The notes below the pieces were generated by a model, which saw nothing but the letters and a program-made list of their open reading frames with translations, did not search any database and was not told where the DNA came from. This document shows, piece by piece, positions 45,435 through 52,902 of a stretch of 52,902 nt of DNA. Source of the DNA: Methylohalomonas lacus. GTDB lineage: Bacteria > Pseudomonadota > Gammaproteobacteria > Methylohalomonadales > Methylohalomonadaceae. Positions within the stretch are counted from its first letter, which is position 1. The number at the start of each line of letters is the position of its first letter. Both the position numbers and the translations under genes were made by a program. Where the stretch lies: contig NZ_JANUCT010000019.1 of the NCBI RefSeq assembly GCF_024808875.1, positions 1 through 52,902 of the forward strand. The letters are read 5' to 3'.

Positions 45435-46946
45435 ATGAGTGTCGCTACCGTCTACAGCCGCGCGCAGTGCGGCATCGAAGCACCGCTGGTAACCGTCGAG
45501 GTCCACCTGACCAGCGGTTTGCCCAATCTGTCCATCGTCGGCCTGCCGGAGACAGAGGTCCGCGAAAGCAAGGACCGCGTACGCAGCGCGTTGCTGACCA
45601 ATCGCTTCGAGTTTCCGCTCAAGCGCATTACCGTCAACCTGGCACCGGCCGATCTGCCCAAGGAAGGCGGCCGCTTCGATCTGGCGATCGCTGTCGGCAT
45701 TCTCGCCGCCTCGGAACAATTACCGCGTGCGGCACTGGAATATACCGAGCTGCTGGGTGAACTGTCGCTGCGCGGCGCATTGCGTGGCATCCGTGGCAGT
45801 CTGCCGGCGGCGCGTGCTGCCAGCACGGTTGGACGCACCCTGATCGTGCCCGCGGCCAGCGCGGCCGAGGCGGCACTGGTCAGCGACGCCAGCGTCCACG
45901 CCGCCGATCATTTGCTCGCTGTCTGTGCCCACTTGCAGGGCATGGAAACCCTGCCGGCAGTGAGCCACGCCGACATCGACAGCGACGATGCCGGCCCGAC
46001 GCCGGATCTGGCCGAGGTACGGGGCCAATCGCATGCCAAACGGGCACTGACCATTGCCGCTGCCGGCGGTCACAACCTGCTGTTCATCGGCCCGCCGGGC
46101 ACTGGCAAGACCATGCTCGCCGAACGCCTGCCGGGGCTGTTGCCGGAATTAAGTGAAACCGAGGCACTGTAGAGCGCCGCCGTCGCCTCGGTCAGTTCGC
46201 GCGGTTTTCAGCCCGGCCAGTGGCGACGCCGGCCGTTCCGTGCCCCGCATCACACCGCCTCGGCGGTAGCCCTGGTCGGCGGTGGCAGTCAGCCGCGACC
46301 CGGCGAGATATCGCTGGCCCACAACGGCGTCCTGTTTCTCGATGAATTGCCCGAATATGACCGGCGCGTGCTCGAAGTGCTGCGCGAGCCGTTGGAGTCC
46401 GGCCATATCATGATCTCGCGGGCCGCGCAGCAGATGACGTTCCCGGCACGCTTCCAGCTGGTCGCGGCAATGAATCCGTGCCCGTGCGGTTACCTGGGCG
46501 ACCCCAGCGACCGCTGCCACTGCACCGAGGAGCAGGTACGCCGCTACCGCCAGCGCTTATCCGGAACACTGCTGGACCGTATTGATCTGCACATCGAGGT
46601 TCCCAACCTGCGCAGCGAACTGCTTGACCGCGACAACCGGCCGGCCGAAGCCGACAGCCAAACGGTACGCACCGAGGTGGAACACGCCCGCGCCCGCCAG
46701 CAGCAGCGCGCCGGCAAGTGCAACAGTGCGCTTACCAACCAGGAAGTCAGCCGCGACTGTGCGCTGGATAACGCCAGTCGCGAACTGCTGGAAACCGCCC
46801 TGGTCCGCTTTGGCCTGTCGGCCCGCGCCATGCACCGGATCCTCAAGGTCAGCCGCACGATCGCCGATCTCGACGCCATCGACGCCATCAACAGCCGCCA
46901 TATCGGTGAGGCAATTGGCTATCGCCGGCTTGAGCGCCAGTCATGA
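45435..46946 (+). pseudogene. yifB: YifB/ComM-family Mg-chelatase-like AAA ATPase, interrupted by one amber codon
   Basis: The 504-codon frame is complete except for TAG at 46170-46172 (codon 246). Before it are the Lon-like N-terminal domain and Walker A GPPGTGKTM. After it the frame continues, unshifted, with RAPHHTASAVALVGGG, GEISLAHNGVLFLDELPE (Walker B), the CPCG zinc motif and the C-terminal helical domain. In relatives this position reads EALESAA; here it reads EAL-stop-SAA, so one G-to-T change (GAG to TAG) explains it. ComM proteins are branch-migration helicases for natural transformation. An assembly error remains possible. Confidence 0.88.
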
Positions 46947-46997
46947 AACAGGCACCGATCAAGATGATCGATCATTCACGCGAAAATATTGCCGCGC

Positions 46998-47026
46998 ACC
47001 TGGATGGGTCGGCGATTCATCCAGGT
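46998..47026. other. Inverted repeat after yifB
   Basis: ACCTGGATG (46998-47006) and CATCCAGGT (47018-47026) form a perfect 9-bp stem with an 11-base loop. No U-run follows on either strand. It may be a weak factor-dependent end or a stability hairpin ahead of apaG. Confidence 0.45.
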
Positions 47027-47113
47027 ACCCTGCCGGCCACAGCGAGTCGCGCATGACGGCCGGCAAAGGACTGTGCGCTTGCGCCGGGATGGTGATTCAG
47101 TTACAAAACCGGC

Positions 47114-47497
47114 ATGGAAGCCCACACCCCTAACCCCATCGAAATCCAGGTCGAAACCACCTACGTCGAGGAACAATCCCGGCCGGAACAGGATCGCTAT
47201 GTGTTTGCCTACACGATAACGATCATCAATCAGGGCAGTCTCGCAGCCAAACTCCTGTCCCGTCACTGGGTCATCACCGACGCCAACAGCAAGGTCCAGG
47301 AAGTCCGTGGCGAGGGTGTTGTCGGTGAACAGCCGCATCTGCAGCCGGGCGAATCCTACACTTACACCAGCGCCGCCATGCTGGAAACGCCGGTGGGCTG
47401 CATGCAGGGCAGCTATCAAATGGTGGCCGATGACGGCACGCACTTCGACGCACCGATCCCGGTATTCAACCTGTCCACGCCCAACATTCTTCATTAA
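47114..47497 (+). CDS. apaG: ApaG protein
   Basis: This 127-residue protein has the fibronectin-like ApaG fold, with YTITIINQGSLAAKLLSRHWVI and VVGEQPHLQPGESYTYTS. It is linked to Co2+/Mg2+ tolerance in enterics and to nucleotide binding in others. It lies directly upstream of apaH, as in E. coli, but 7.6 kb away from rsmA, which normally precedes it. Confidence 0.93.
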   Translation: MEAHTPNPIEIQVETTYVEEQSRPEQDRYVFAYTITIINQGSLAAKLLSRHWVITDANSKVQEVRGEGVVGEQPHLQPGESYTYTSAAMLETPVGCMQGSYQMVADDGTHFDAPIPVFNLSTPNILH

Positions 47498-47540
47498 TTT
47501 CGGGCCGGACGCGACGCCCGACGCAAACGATACGAAATCC

Positions 47541-48377
47541 ATGTCTACTTACGCCATTGGCGATCTGCAGGGCTGTTACCAGGAACTGCTCGATCTACTG
47601 GACCTGATCGAATTCGATGACAGCCACGACCGGCTGTGGTTTGTCGGCGATATCATTAACCGTGGTCCGGAGTCACTGGAAACCCTGCGCTTTGTGCACG
47701 CGCTTGGCGACACGGCGGTGACGGTGCTCGGCAATCATGACCTGCATCTGCTGGCTGTGGCCTGCGCCAATGCCGCGACGAAAAAAAAGGACACGCTTGC
47801 GGCTATCCTGGCGGCGCCGGACCGCGAGCTATTGCTGGACTGGCTGCGCCACCGGCCACTGCTGCACCACGACGCCGAACTCGGCTATGTCATGGCCCAC
47901 GCCGGCCTGCCACCCGCCTGGGACCTGGCCCGGGCGCAGACCTGTGCCGCCGAGGTCAGTGACGTTCTCGCCGGCAGCGGCCACGTCGACTTCCTGAAAA
48001 ACATCTACGGCAACAAGCCCGATCAGTGGGATGATGCGCTGACAGGGCTGGAACGCTGGCGTTACACGGTCAATGCGCTGACCCGCATGCGTTACTGTCA
48101 CATCGACGGCCGCCTGGCGCTGGAACAGAAAGGGCCGCCCGGCACGCAGGACCACAGCCTGAAGCCCTGGTTCGAAATCGAACAGCGACACAGTCGCGAT
48201 CTGAAGATCGTTTTCGGTCACTGGTCAACATTGCGTCTGTATCAGGACGACTACTCGACCTACAACGTTTTTCCACTGGATACCGGCTGCGTCTGGGGCG
48301 GCGCGCTGACGGCCATGCGGCTGGAGGATGAAAAGGAATTCAGCGTGCCGTCACGGCAGCCTGCCATACATGACTGA
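47541..48377 (+). CDS. apaH: Symmetrical bis(5'-nucleosyl)-tetraphosphatase
   Basis: This 278-residue phosphoesterase splits Ap4A into two ADP. Metal-site motifs are AIGDLQGCYQE, VGDIINRGPESLE and LGNHDLHL. I start at the ATG giving MSTYAIGDLQG; the frame is open upstream because it overlaps apaG in another phase. It follows apaG by 43 bp. Confidence 0.95.
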   Translation: MSTYAIGDLQGCYQELLDLLDLIEFDDSHDRLWFVGDIINRGPESLETLRFVHALGDTAVTVLGNHDLHLLAVACANAATKKKDTLAAILAAPDRELLLDWLRHRPLLHHDAELGYVMAHAGLPPAWDLARAQTCAAEVSDVLAGSGHVDFLKNIYGNKPDQWDDALTGLERWRYTVNALTRMRYCHIDGRLALEQKGPPGTQDHSLKPWFEIEQRHSRDLKIVFGHWSTLRLYQDDYSTYNVFPLDTGCVWGGALTAMRLEDEKEFSVPSRQPAIHD

Positions 48378-48445
48378 TAACGATCGGCAGCGCTATTGAA
48401 GCTGGCCGGTCGCTTTACCAGTCAGCCGCTTGCTGAGAACCACCA

Positions 48446-48763
48446 TCAATCCGTCTGCCACTGGTATTTTTTTAACGGCACGCGACCACGGTGATCGAAT
48501 ACGACACCTTCGTCTTCGAGCAGCAGACGCTGCCATTCAACAGCACCGGGACGGGCACGCTCGCTGATGACGCCCTGACTGTTGATCACGCGATGCCAGG
48601 GCACGCTATCGTCGTTCAGTGCCGCCAGGGCATAGCCGACCTGCCGGGCATGACGCGGGAACCCGGCAAGCGCGGCGATCTGGCCATAGGTCGCGACGCA
48701 ACCTTTTGGAATGGCACGGACCAGGCTGTATATTTGTTCATGATTCAATCGGTGTGCACACAT
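48446..48763 (-). CDS. Alkyltransferase-like DNA repair protein (no catalytic Cys)
   Basis: This is a 105-residue protein from the ATG giving MCAHRLNHEQ; upstream in-frame ATGs at 48772, 48781 and 48847 exist. It matches the DNA-binding domain of O6-methylguanine methyltransferases (IPKGCVATYGQIAALAG, ARQVGYALAAL). The active-site motif PCHRV reads PWHRV, the hallmark of alkyltransferase-like proteins, which flag O6-alkylguanine for nucleotide excision repair. It diverges from modA. Confidence 0.9.
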   Translation of the reverse strand: MCAHRLNHEQIYSLVRAIPKGCVATYGQIAALAGFPRHARQVGYALAALNDDSVPWHRVINSQGVISERARPGAVEWQRLLLEDEGVVFDHRGRVPLKKYQWQTD

Positions 48764-48793
48764 TAGTCCCATGCCAGTCTGACGATATCCATT

Positions 48794-49642
48794 ATGACCA
48801 TGCACTGTTATGCACGCTATCGGCAAGCCAGTATCGATAACGGGCACAGCGTTTACCGACTGTTGACCGCCGCATTGCTGCTCGCTCTGCTCGCACTGCA
48901 GCCCGGAACGGTACAGGCCGATGACGTGCCCATCGTCGCCGCGGCTTCCGATCTGCAGTTTGCGCTCGAGGAAATCGCGCAGGATTTTACCGCGACCAGT
49001 GGCCGCCGCGTACGCCTCAACTTCGGTTCAAGCGGCAATTTCCGCCGCCAGATCGCCCAGGGGGCACCGTTCGAGGTTTACCTGTCTGCCGATGAAGCCT
49101 ACGTCAGGGCACTGTACCGTGAGGGGCACACCCGTGACGCGGGCGATTTGTACGCCATCGGCCGTGTCGCCATGATCGCCACCGAAAAAAACGCCAGCGT
49201 GGTCGACCCCGATCTGGTCGGCCTCGGCCGCCAGCTGGCAAGTGGTCTGCCGCTGCGCTTTGCGATCGCCAATCCCGAACACGCCCCCTACGGCGTCGCC
49301 GCCCGGCAGGTCCTTCAATCGCGGGGACTCTGGTCGGCGATCCAGCCGCGGCTGATCCTCGGCGAAAACGTCTCCCAGGCAACACAGTTCGCGCTATCGG
49401 GCAACACGATTGGCGGGCTGGTTGCCTATTCGCTCGCACTGGCACCACCGCTGCGCGAACGTTCCGTCCACGCGCTGATACCGGCGAAATACCATGAACC
49501 GCTGCGTCAGCGTATGGTGTTGCTGAAAGACGCCGGCACCACGGCGCGCGCCTTTTATGCCTACCTGCAATCGGCGGCGGCACGCCGGATCTTCAACCGT
49601 TACGGCTTCGTGCTGCCGGACGAAGATGCAACGGCACAGTAG
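48794..49642 (+). CDS. modA: Molybdate ABC transporter, substrate-binding protein
   Basis: This 282-residue periplasmic protein has a signal peptide (hydrophobic about 21-38, cut near VQADD). The fold is ModA-like: VAAASDLQFALEEIA, NFGSSGNFRRQIAQGAPFEVYLSAD, ANPEHAPYGVAARQ. It binds molybdate or tungstate and delivers it to ModB. It is followed by modB and modC in an operon. No ModE palindrome is visible in the short upstream gap. Confidence 0.9.
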   Translation: MTMHCYARYRQASIDNGHSVYRLLTAALLLALLALQPGTVQADDVPIVAAASDLQFALEEIAQDFTATSGRRVRLNFGSSGNFRRQIAQGAPFEVYLSADEAYVRALYREGHTRDAGDLYAIGRVAMIATEKNASVVDPDLVGLGRQLASGLPLRFAIANPEHAPYGVAARQVLQSRGLWSAIQPRLILGENVSQATQFALSGNTIGGLVAYSLALAPPLRERSVHALIPAKYHEPLRQRMVLLKDAGTTARAFYAYLQSAAARRIFNRYGFVLPDEDATAQ

Positions 49643-49677
49643 CCGCGCCGCGTGAACCAAGGGCCAAGACACTAGGC

Positions 49678-50346
49678 ATGGACTGGACCGCACTCAATAT
49701 CTCGCTGCAGCTGGCCGCCTGGGCCAGCGCCCTGCTGCTGCCGATCGGTCTGCTGCTCGGCCGCTGGCTCGCTGCCACGCCCATGCGCGGCCGCGGCTTT
49801 GTCGAGGCCGCCGTCGCCCTGCCGCTGGTACTGCCGCCAACCGTGCTCGGCTTTTACTTGCTGGTATTGTTCAGCGACGACAACCCGGCCGGTTGGCTGT
49901 GGCGCACGCTCACCGGCAGTGGTCTGAATTTCAGTTTCAGTGGCATCGTCATCGCCTCGGTGATCTTCAACCTGCCGTTCGCGGTACAACCGATCCAGCG
50001 TGCGTTCGAGTCGATACCGCCGTACGTTCGCGAAGCAGCCTGGTGCTCGGGTCTGTCGCACTGGCGTACCTTCTGGCGCATCGAGCTGCCACTCATCTGG
50101 CCCGGCGTCATCTCGGCCATGATCCTGACCTTCATCCACACGCTCGGTGAGTTCGGCGTCATTCTCATGGTCGGCGGCGCCATCGACGGCGAGACCCGGA
50201 CGATCGCCATCGCCATCTATGACCGCATGCAGGCCTTCGACGAAAGCGCCGCCGCGACGATGTCACTGACACTACTGATCGCCTCGTTCGCCGCCATTGG
50301 CATCGTCTACAGTCTTACCGGCCGGAAACCGCTCCATGTCCGCTGA
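49678..50346 (+). CDS. modB: Molybdate ABC transporter, permease
   Basis: This 222-residue inner-membrane protein has five or six helices and the permease coupling motif EAAWCSGLSHWRTFWRIELPL. ALPLVLPPTVLGFYLL is typical of ModB. It overlaps modC by 11 bases. Confidence 0.93.
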   Translation: MDWTALNISLQLAAWASALLLPIGLLLGRWLAATPMRGRGFVEAAVALPLVLPPTVLGFYLLVLFSDDNPAGWLWRTLTGSGLNFSFSGIVIASVIFNLPFAVQPIQRAFESIPPYVREAAWCSGLSHWRTFWRIELPLIWPGVISAMILTFIHTLGEFGVILMVGGAIDGETRTIAIAIYDRMQAFDESAAATMSLTLLIASFAAIGIVYSLTGRKPLHVR

Positions 50347-51466
50347 CTGGCTGTTCCTGCAGCTGCACCAGAATGCGCCGATACCCCTATCGCTGCAGAT
50401 CAGCGTGCGCGCCGGCGAACTGCTGGCACTGGTCGGCCCCTCGGGCAGCGGCAAGACCACCGTCCTGCGCAGCATCGCCGGGCTGTACCGGCCGCAATAC
50501 GGCACCATCCATTGCCGCGACGATGTCTGGCTGGATACACGCGCTGCTATTGATCACCCACCGCAACAACGCCGTGCCGGCCTGGTGTTCCAGAACTACG
50601 CGCTGTTCCCGCACCTGACCGTACGCGACAACCTGACCGTTGCCATGGACCAGGGCACGGCTGCCGCACAGCGAACCGAGGCGCTGCGCCTGCTGGAGAC
50701 CGTGCATCTGAAAGGCCTGGAGGATCGTTACCCGCACGAACTGTCCGGCGGCCAGCAGCAACGCGTCGCCGTCGCCCGGGCGCTGGCACGGCAACCGCGC
50801 GTGTTACTGCTCGACGAACCATTCTCGGCGGTCGACCAGATGACGCGCAAGCGCCTGCAGAACGAACTCGCCCGGCTGCGCCGGCGCATCGAGGTACCGA
50901 TCATTCTCGTCACGCACGACCTGAACGAGGCCAGCGCACTGGCGGATCGCATCTGTGTGCTGCACAACGGTCGCGCCCTGCAGACCGACCACGCCGACAG
51001 CCTGTTCCGGCGCCCTCGCAGTCCCCAGGTCGCACGCCTGCTCGGTCACAACAACGTTTTTAACGGCCGGCTGCTGACAGTAAACGGCCAGCCACGACTG
51101 CGGTGGGGCGACCAGCAACTCGAGCTGGCAACCTCACCACCGCTGCCCACAGGCAGCGACGTCGACTGGTTCATTCCCGATTCGGACATCCTGCTACACC
51201 GCCGCGGCCGACCGTCACTGGGCGAACGCGAAAACCCGGTCACCGGCCGCGTGACCGAATGTGTGCCACTGGGCGCCCAAACCGAGATCACCATGCGCTG
51301 CCAGGGCGGTGCACAGCCGCTCAGGCTGCAGATCAGCACCCATGCCGCGCGCCGTAATGACATCCGTATCGGTGCCGATATCCGGGTTTCATTGCTGGCC
51401 GAAGGCATCCACGTCATGAACCCGGTGGATTACCGTGCCGATCAGTCATTGAATTTTTCCGCATGA
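50336..51466 (+). CDS. modC: Molybdate ABC transporter, ATPase
   Basis: I start at ATG 50336 (376 residues), inside the modB end; the open frame before it is modB in another phase. Walker A is GPSGSGKTTV, the signature is LSGGQQQRVAVARAL and Walker B is VLLLDEPFSAVD. A C-terminal TOBE/Mop domain (about 240-370) senses oxyanions. It powers molybdate uptake through ModB. Confidence 0.95.
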   Translation: MSADWLFLQLHQNAPIPLSLQISVRAGELLALVGPSGSGKTTVLRSIAGLYRPQYGTIHCRDDVWLDTRAAIDHPPQQRRAGLVFQNYALFPHLTVRDNLTVAMDQGTAAAQRTEALRLLETVHLKGLEDRYPHELSGGQQQRVAVARALARQPRVLLLDEPFSAVDQMTRKRLQNELARLRRRIEVPIILVTHDLNEASALADRICVLHNGRALQTDHADSLFRRPRSPQVARLLGHNNVFNGRLLTVNGQPRLRWGDQQLELATSPPLPTGSDVDWFIPDSDILLHRRGRPSLGERENPVTGRVTECVPLGAQTEITMRCQGGAQPLRLQISTHAARRNDIRIGADIRVSLLAEGIHVMNPVDYRADQSLNFSA

Positions 51467-51601
51467 AACAACAGGCTTTGCCGCGTTCCTGCATAGAGAC
51501 TAAGCTGACGTAAACACAGCAACGGTTCCGGCAAACGCGCCTGCAACACGTCTGTCGAATAACCCGACACTGTCAGTAACCACACGCATGCAGGAGGCCT
51601 G

Positions 51602-51955
51602 ATGCACTACGCGATTTCCACCACCTGGGGCGGCAGCGACACCACCCGCGCCGCCATTCCCTTCATCTTTGCCGCCACCGCGCTGGAAAAGGGCGACACG
51701 GTCATGATCATGCTGTTCCATGACGCCGTGACCATTGCCGTCGACGGTGCTGCCGACAAAATGATCCCGTTCGGTCCGCCACCGAAATTCAGGGAAGTCC
51801 TGGCACACCCAAATGCCACGGTCATGGTGTGCAAGCCATGCGCCGAGGTCCGCGGTATTTCTGATGACATGCTGCATACCAACTGCAGCATGGGCGGCAT
51901 GGGCGATTATCATGCCGAGGTGTCGCGCGGGGACTGCAAAGCCGTTACGTTCTAG
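51602..51955 (+). CDS. DsrE/F-like family protein
   Basis: This 117-residue protein has the DsrE fold and a CKPCAEVRGI motif (cysteines about 77 and 80) shared with small sulfurtransferase-like proteins. A further Cys lies in TNCSMGGMGDYH. GGAGG precedes the ATG. No dsr or tus genes are nearby, so a role in sulfur relay is inferred from the family only. Confidence 0.85.
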   Translation: MHYAISTTWGGSDTTRAAIPFIFAATALEKGDTVMIMLFHDAVTIAVDGAADKMIPFGPPPKFREVLAHPNATVMVCKPCAEVRGISDDMLHTNCSMGGMGDYHAEVSRGDCKAVTF

Positions 51956-51986
51956 CCAGCGCCGGCGGGAGCGGCAAACGATTAAC

Positions 51987-52280
51987 GTGACCAACAAGCG
52001 CAAGAACTGGTCGCAACAGGTTACCGGGAACAGCTCGGCGCTCGAGCTCGAGGACGGGGTCTTTACGCTAGGCAGCGCGCGTAAAATTGCCGAATCGCTG
52101 AAGCGTTCCGCTGACCAAGCCAAACCTGATGCGAACGCCGCCTACCGCTCCGCCATGTCCATGCTAACGTTTTATATCAACCGCGCCGGCAAGAAACTGC
52201 CCGATGATGAGCGGCAGAAGCTCGAGACGGCCAAGGATGAACTACGCCGCCTGTACGACAGACCGGCGCGGAAACGTTAG
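51987..52280 (+). CDS. DUF3175-family protein
   Basis: This 97-residue cytoplasmic protein starts at GTG (MTNKRKNWSQQV). Conserved family features are KNWSQQVTGNSSALELEDGVF, then IAESLKRSA, YRSAMSMLTFYINRAGKKL and a charged C-terminal helix. Function is unknown. The first ATG in the frame (51813) overlaps the DsrE-like gene and is unlikely. Confidence 0.8.
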   Translation: MTNKRKNWSQQVTGNSSALELEDGVFTLGSARKIAESLKRSADQAKPDANAAYRSAMSMLTFYINRAGKKLPDDERQKLETAKDELRRLYDRPARKR

Positions 52281-52305
52281 CCGCCAACGCTAAGCGTCCG
52301 GTGCA

Positions 52306-52803
52306 TCAGCGCCGGATCAGCTCGACAAAGCTGTAGGCGTAATCATTCTGCTCGTCGGCCGGATACGCTTCGCGGCTGACTTCCTGCCATTCAGTATCAT
52401 CAAATTCGGGGAAAAAGGTATCCGCCTCGACCTCGGCATGGATCTCGGTCAGATAGATCTTCTGCGCGCGCGGCAAGGTTGCCGCGAAAATGTCCGCACC
52501 GCCGATGATCATGATCTCGGCGCTGTCAGCCACCATCAGCGCGACATCCAGATCGTGCACCACCGTGCAGTCGTCTACCGGCTCATAACTTTCATCCCGG
52601 GTCAGAACGATGTTATGCCGCCCCGGCAATGCCCGGCCGATCGAGTCGTGCGTTTTGCGCCCCATAAGGATGGGCTTGCCCATGGTGATCGTTTTGAAAT
52701 GCTGCAGATCGGCACGCTGGTGCCAGGGCAGATCGCCGTTGTTGCCAATGGCGCGATTGCGGTCCATGGCGACGACAAGCGAGAAAAAGGGCTGTGGGTT
52801 CAT
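52306..52803 (-). CDS. folA: Dihydrofolate reductase
   Basis: This 165-residue enzyme regenerates tetrahydrofolate with NADPH. Family motifs are SLVVAMDRNRAIGNNGDLPWH, the MGRKTHDSIGRALPGR cofactor loop and IMIIGGADIF. The start is ATG with no strong Shine-Dalgarno; the bases just before it (ACGAGAAGAC) are the last heptamer unit of array D. In E. coli folA follows apaH; here it lies 4 kb away and in the opposite direction. Confidence 0.97.
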   Translation of the reverse strand: MNPQPFFSLVVAMDRNRAIGNNGDLPWHQRADLQHFKTITMGKPILMGRKTHDSIGRALPGRHNIVLTRDESYEPVDDCTVVHDLDVALMVADSAEIMIIGGADIFAATLPRAQKIYLTEIHAEVEADTFFPEFDDTEWQEVSREAYPADEQNDYAYSFVELIRR

Positions 52804-52806
52804 GTC

Positions 52807-52902
<96 letters not shown>

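Noticed and set aside
46170-46172. Amber codon as pyrrolysine or programmed recoding
   Set aside because: No pyrrolysine genes or stimulating hairpin are visible, and relatives carry an ordinary Glu here; a simple nonsense change is enough.
46943-47053. 36-codon frame after yifB
   Set aside because: It has no convincing ribosome-binding site and overlaps an inverted repeat; the composition is unremarkable.
48764-48793. ModE operator before modA
   Set aside because: No TATAT-type palindrome is present in the short gap to the divergent gene.

Overview
The window is a GC-rich chromosomal stretch that reads as a gammaproteobacterium. The lptD-surA-pdxA-rsmA block, CysG, the Pseudomonas-type Dcd, UbiK and ApaG/ApaH support this. 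The order is unclear; an environmental, possibly sulfur-associated lineage is a guess (DsrE-like protein, stand-alone RnfB-like ferredoxin, TorF-type porin, Acr3 arsenite pump). I see no rRNA, tRNA, insertion sequence, prophage or CRISPR array.

Layout. 0-9 kb, all minus strand: a retropepsin-like protein, an arsR-arsC-acr3 arsenic operon with an operator palindrome at its start, and a three-gene RND efflux operon. 9-17 kb: an orphan ParA-like ATPase, an OmpA/TSP3 protein, ispG, a Na+/H+-type antiporter with a TrkA-N tail, a probable CRP-controlled small RNA, lexA with a newly noticed 58-codon gene behind it, and msrB. 17-29 kb: a large c-di-GMP phosphodiesterase-type sensor, cysG, dcd, an S23-family four-helix-bundle gene enclosed by heptamer repeats, mrp, metG, an rnfB-like gene, a GAF-GGDEF cyclase and an SDR. 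29-34 kb: a second RND pump and adaptor. 34-40 kb: lptD-surA-pdxA-rsmA, then aroE. 40-45 kb: a cyclic-nucleotide/rhodanese fusion and a PII-AmtB-PII-porin nitrogen cluster behind an NtrC/sigma-54 promoter. 45-53 kb: ubiK, an amber-interrupted yifB, apaG, apaH, an alkyltransferase-like protein, modABC, a DsrE-like protein, a DUF3175 protein and folA.

The strongest undescribed signal is a family of heptamer repeats (unit NNCTCGT, or ACGAGNN on the other strand). Two arrays form a near-perfect 31-bp inverted repeat around the S23-family gene. A second, gene-less inverted pair lies 570 bp away between dcd and cysG and shares an end motif. A perfect 13-unit array abuts folA and runs off the window. 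The layout resembles the intervening sequences of 23S rRNA, where an S23 ORF sits in the loop of a long stem, but here it lies between protein genes. The arrays also run into or near the start codons of dcd, cysG and folA.

Other notable signals: a probable CRP-activated small RNA with a C-rich, anti-Shine-Dalgarno-like loop; a LexA whose promoter carries GTTC-N7-GTTC-like boxes; a lexA-linked 58-residue basic protein ending in a beta-clamp-binding-like peptide (QMELF); two NtrC sites 31 bp apart upstream of a sigma-54 promoter; and a single amber codon in yifB. All function calls come from reading the sequence; no database search was run.
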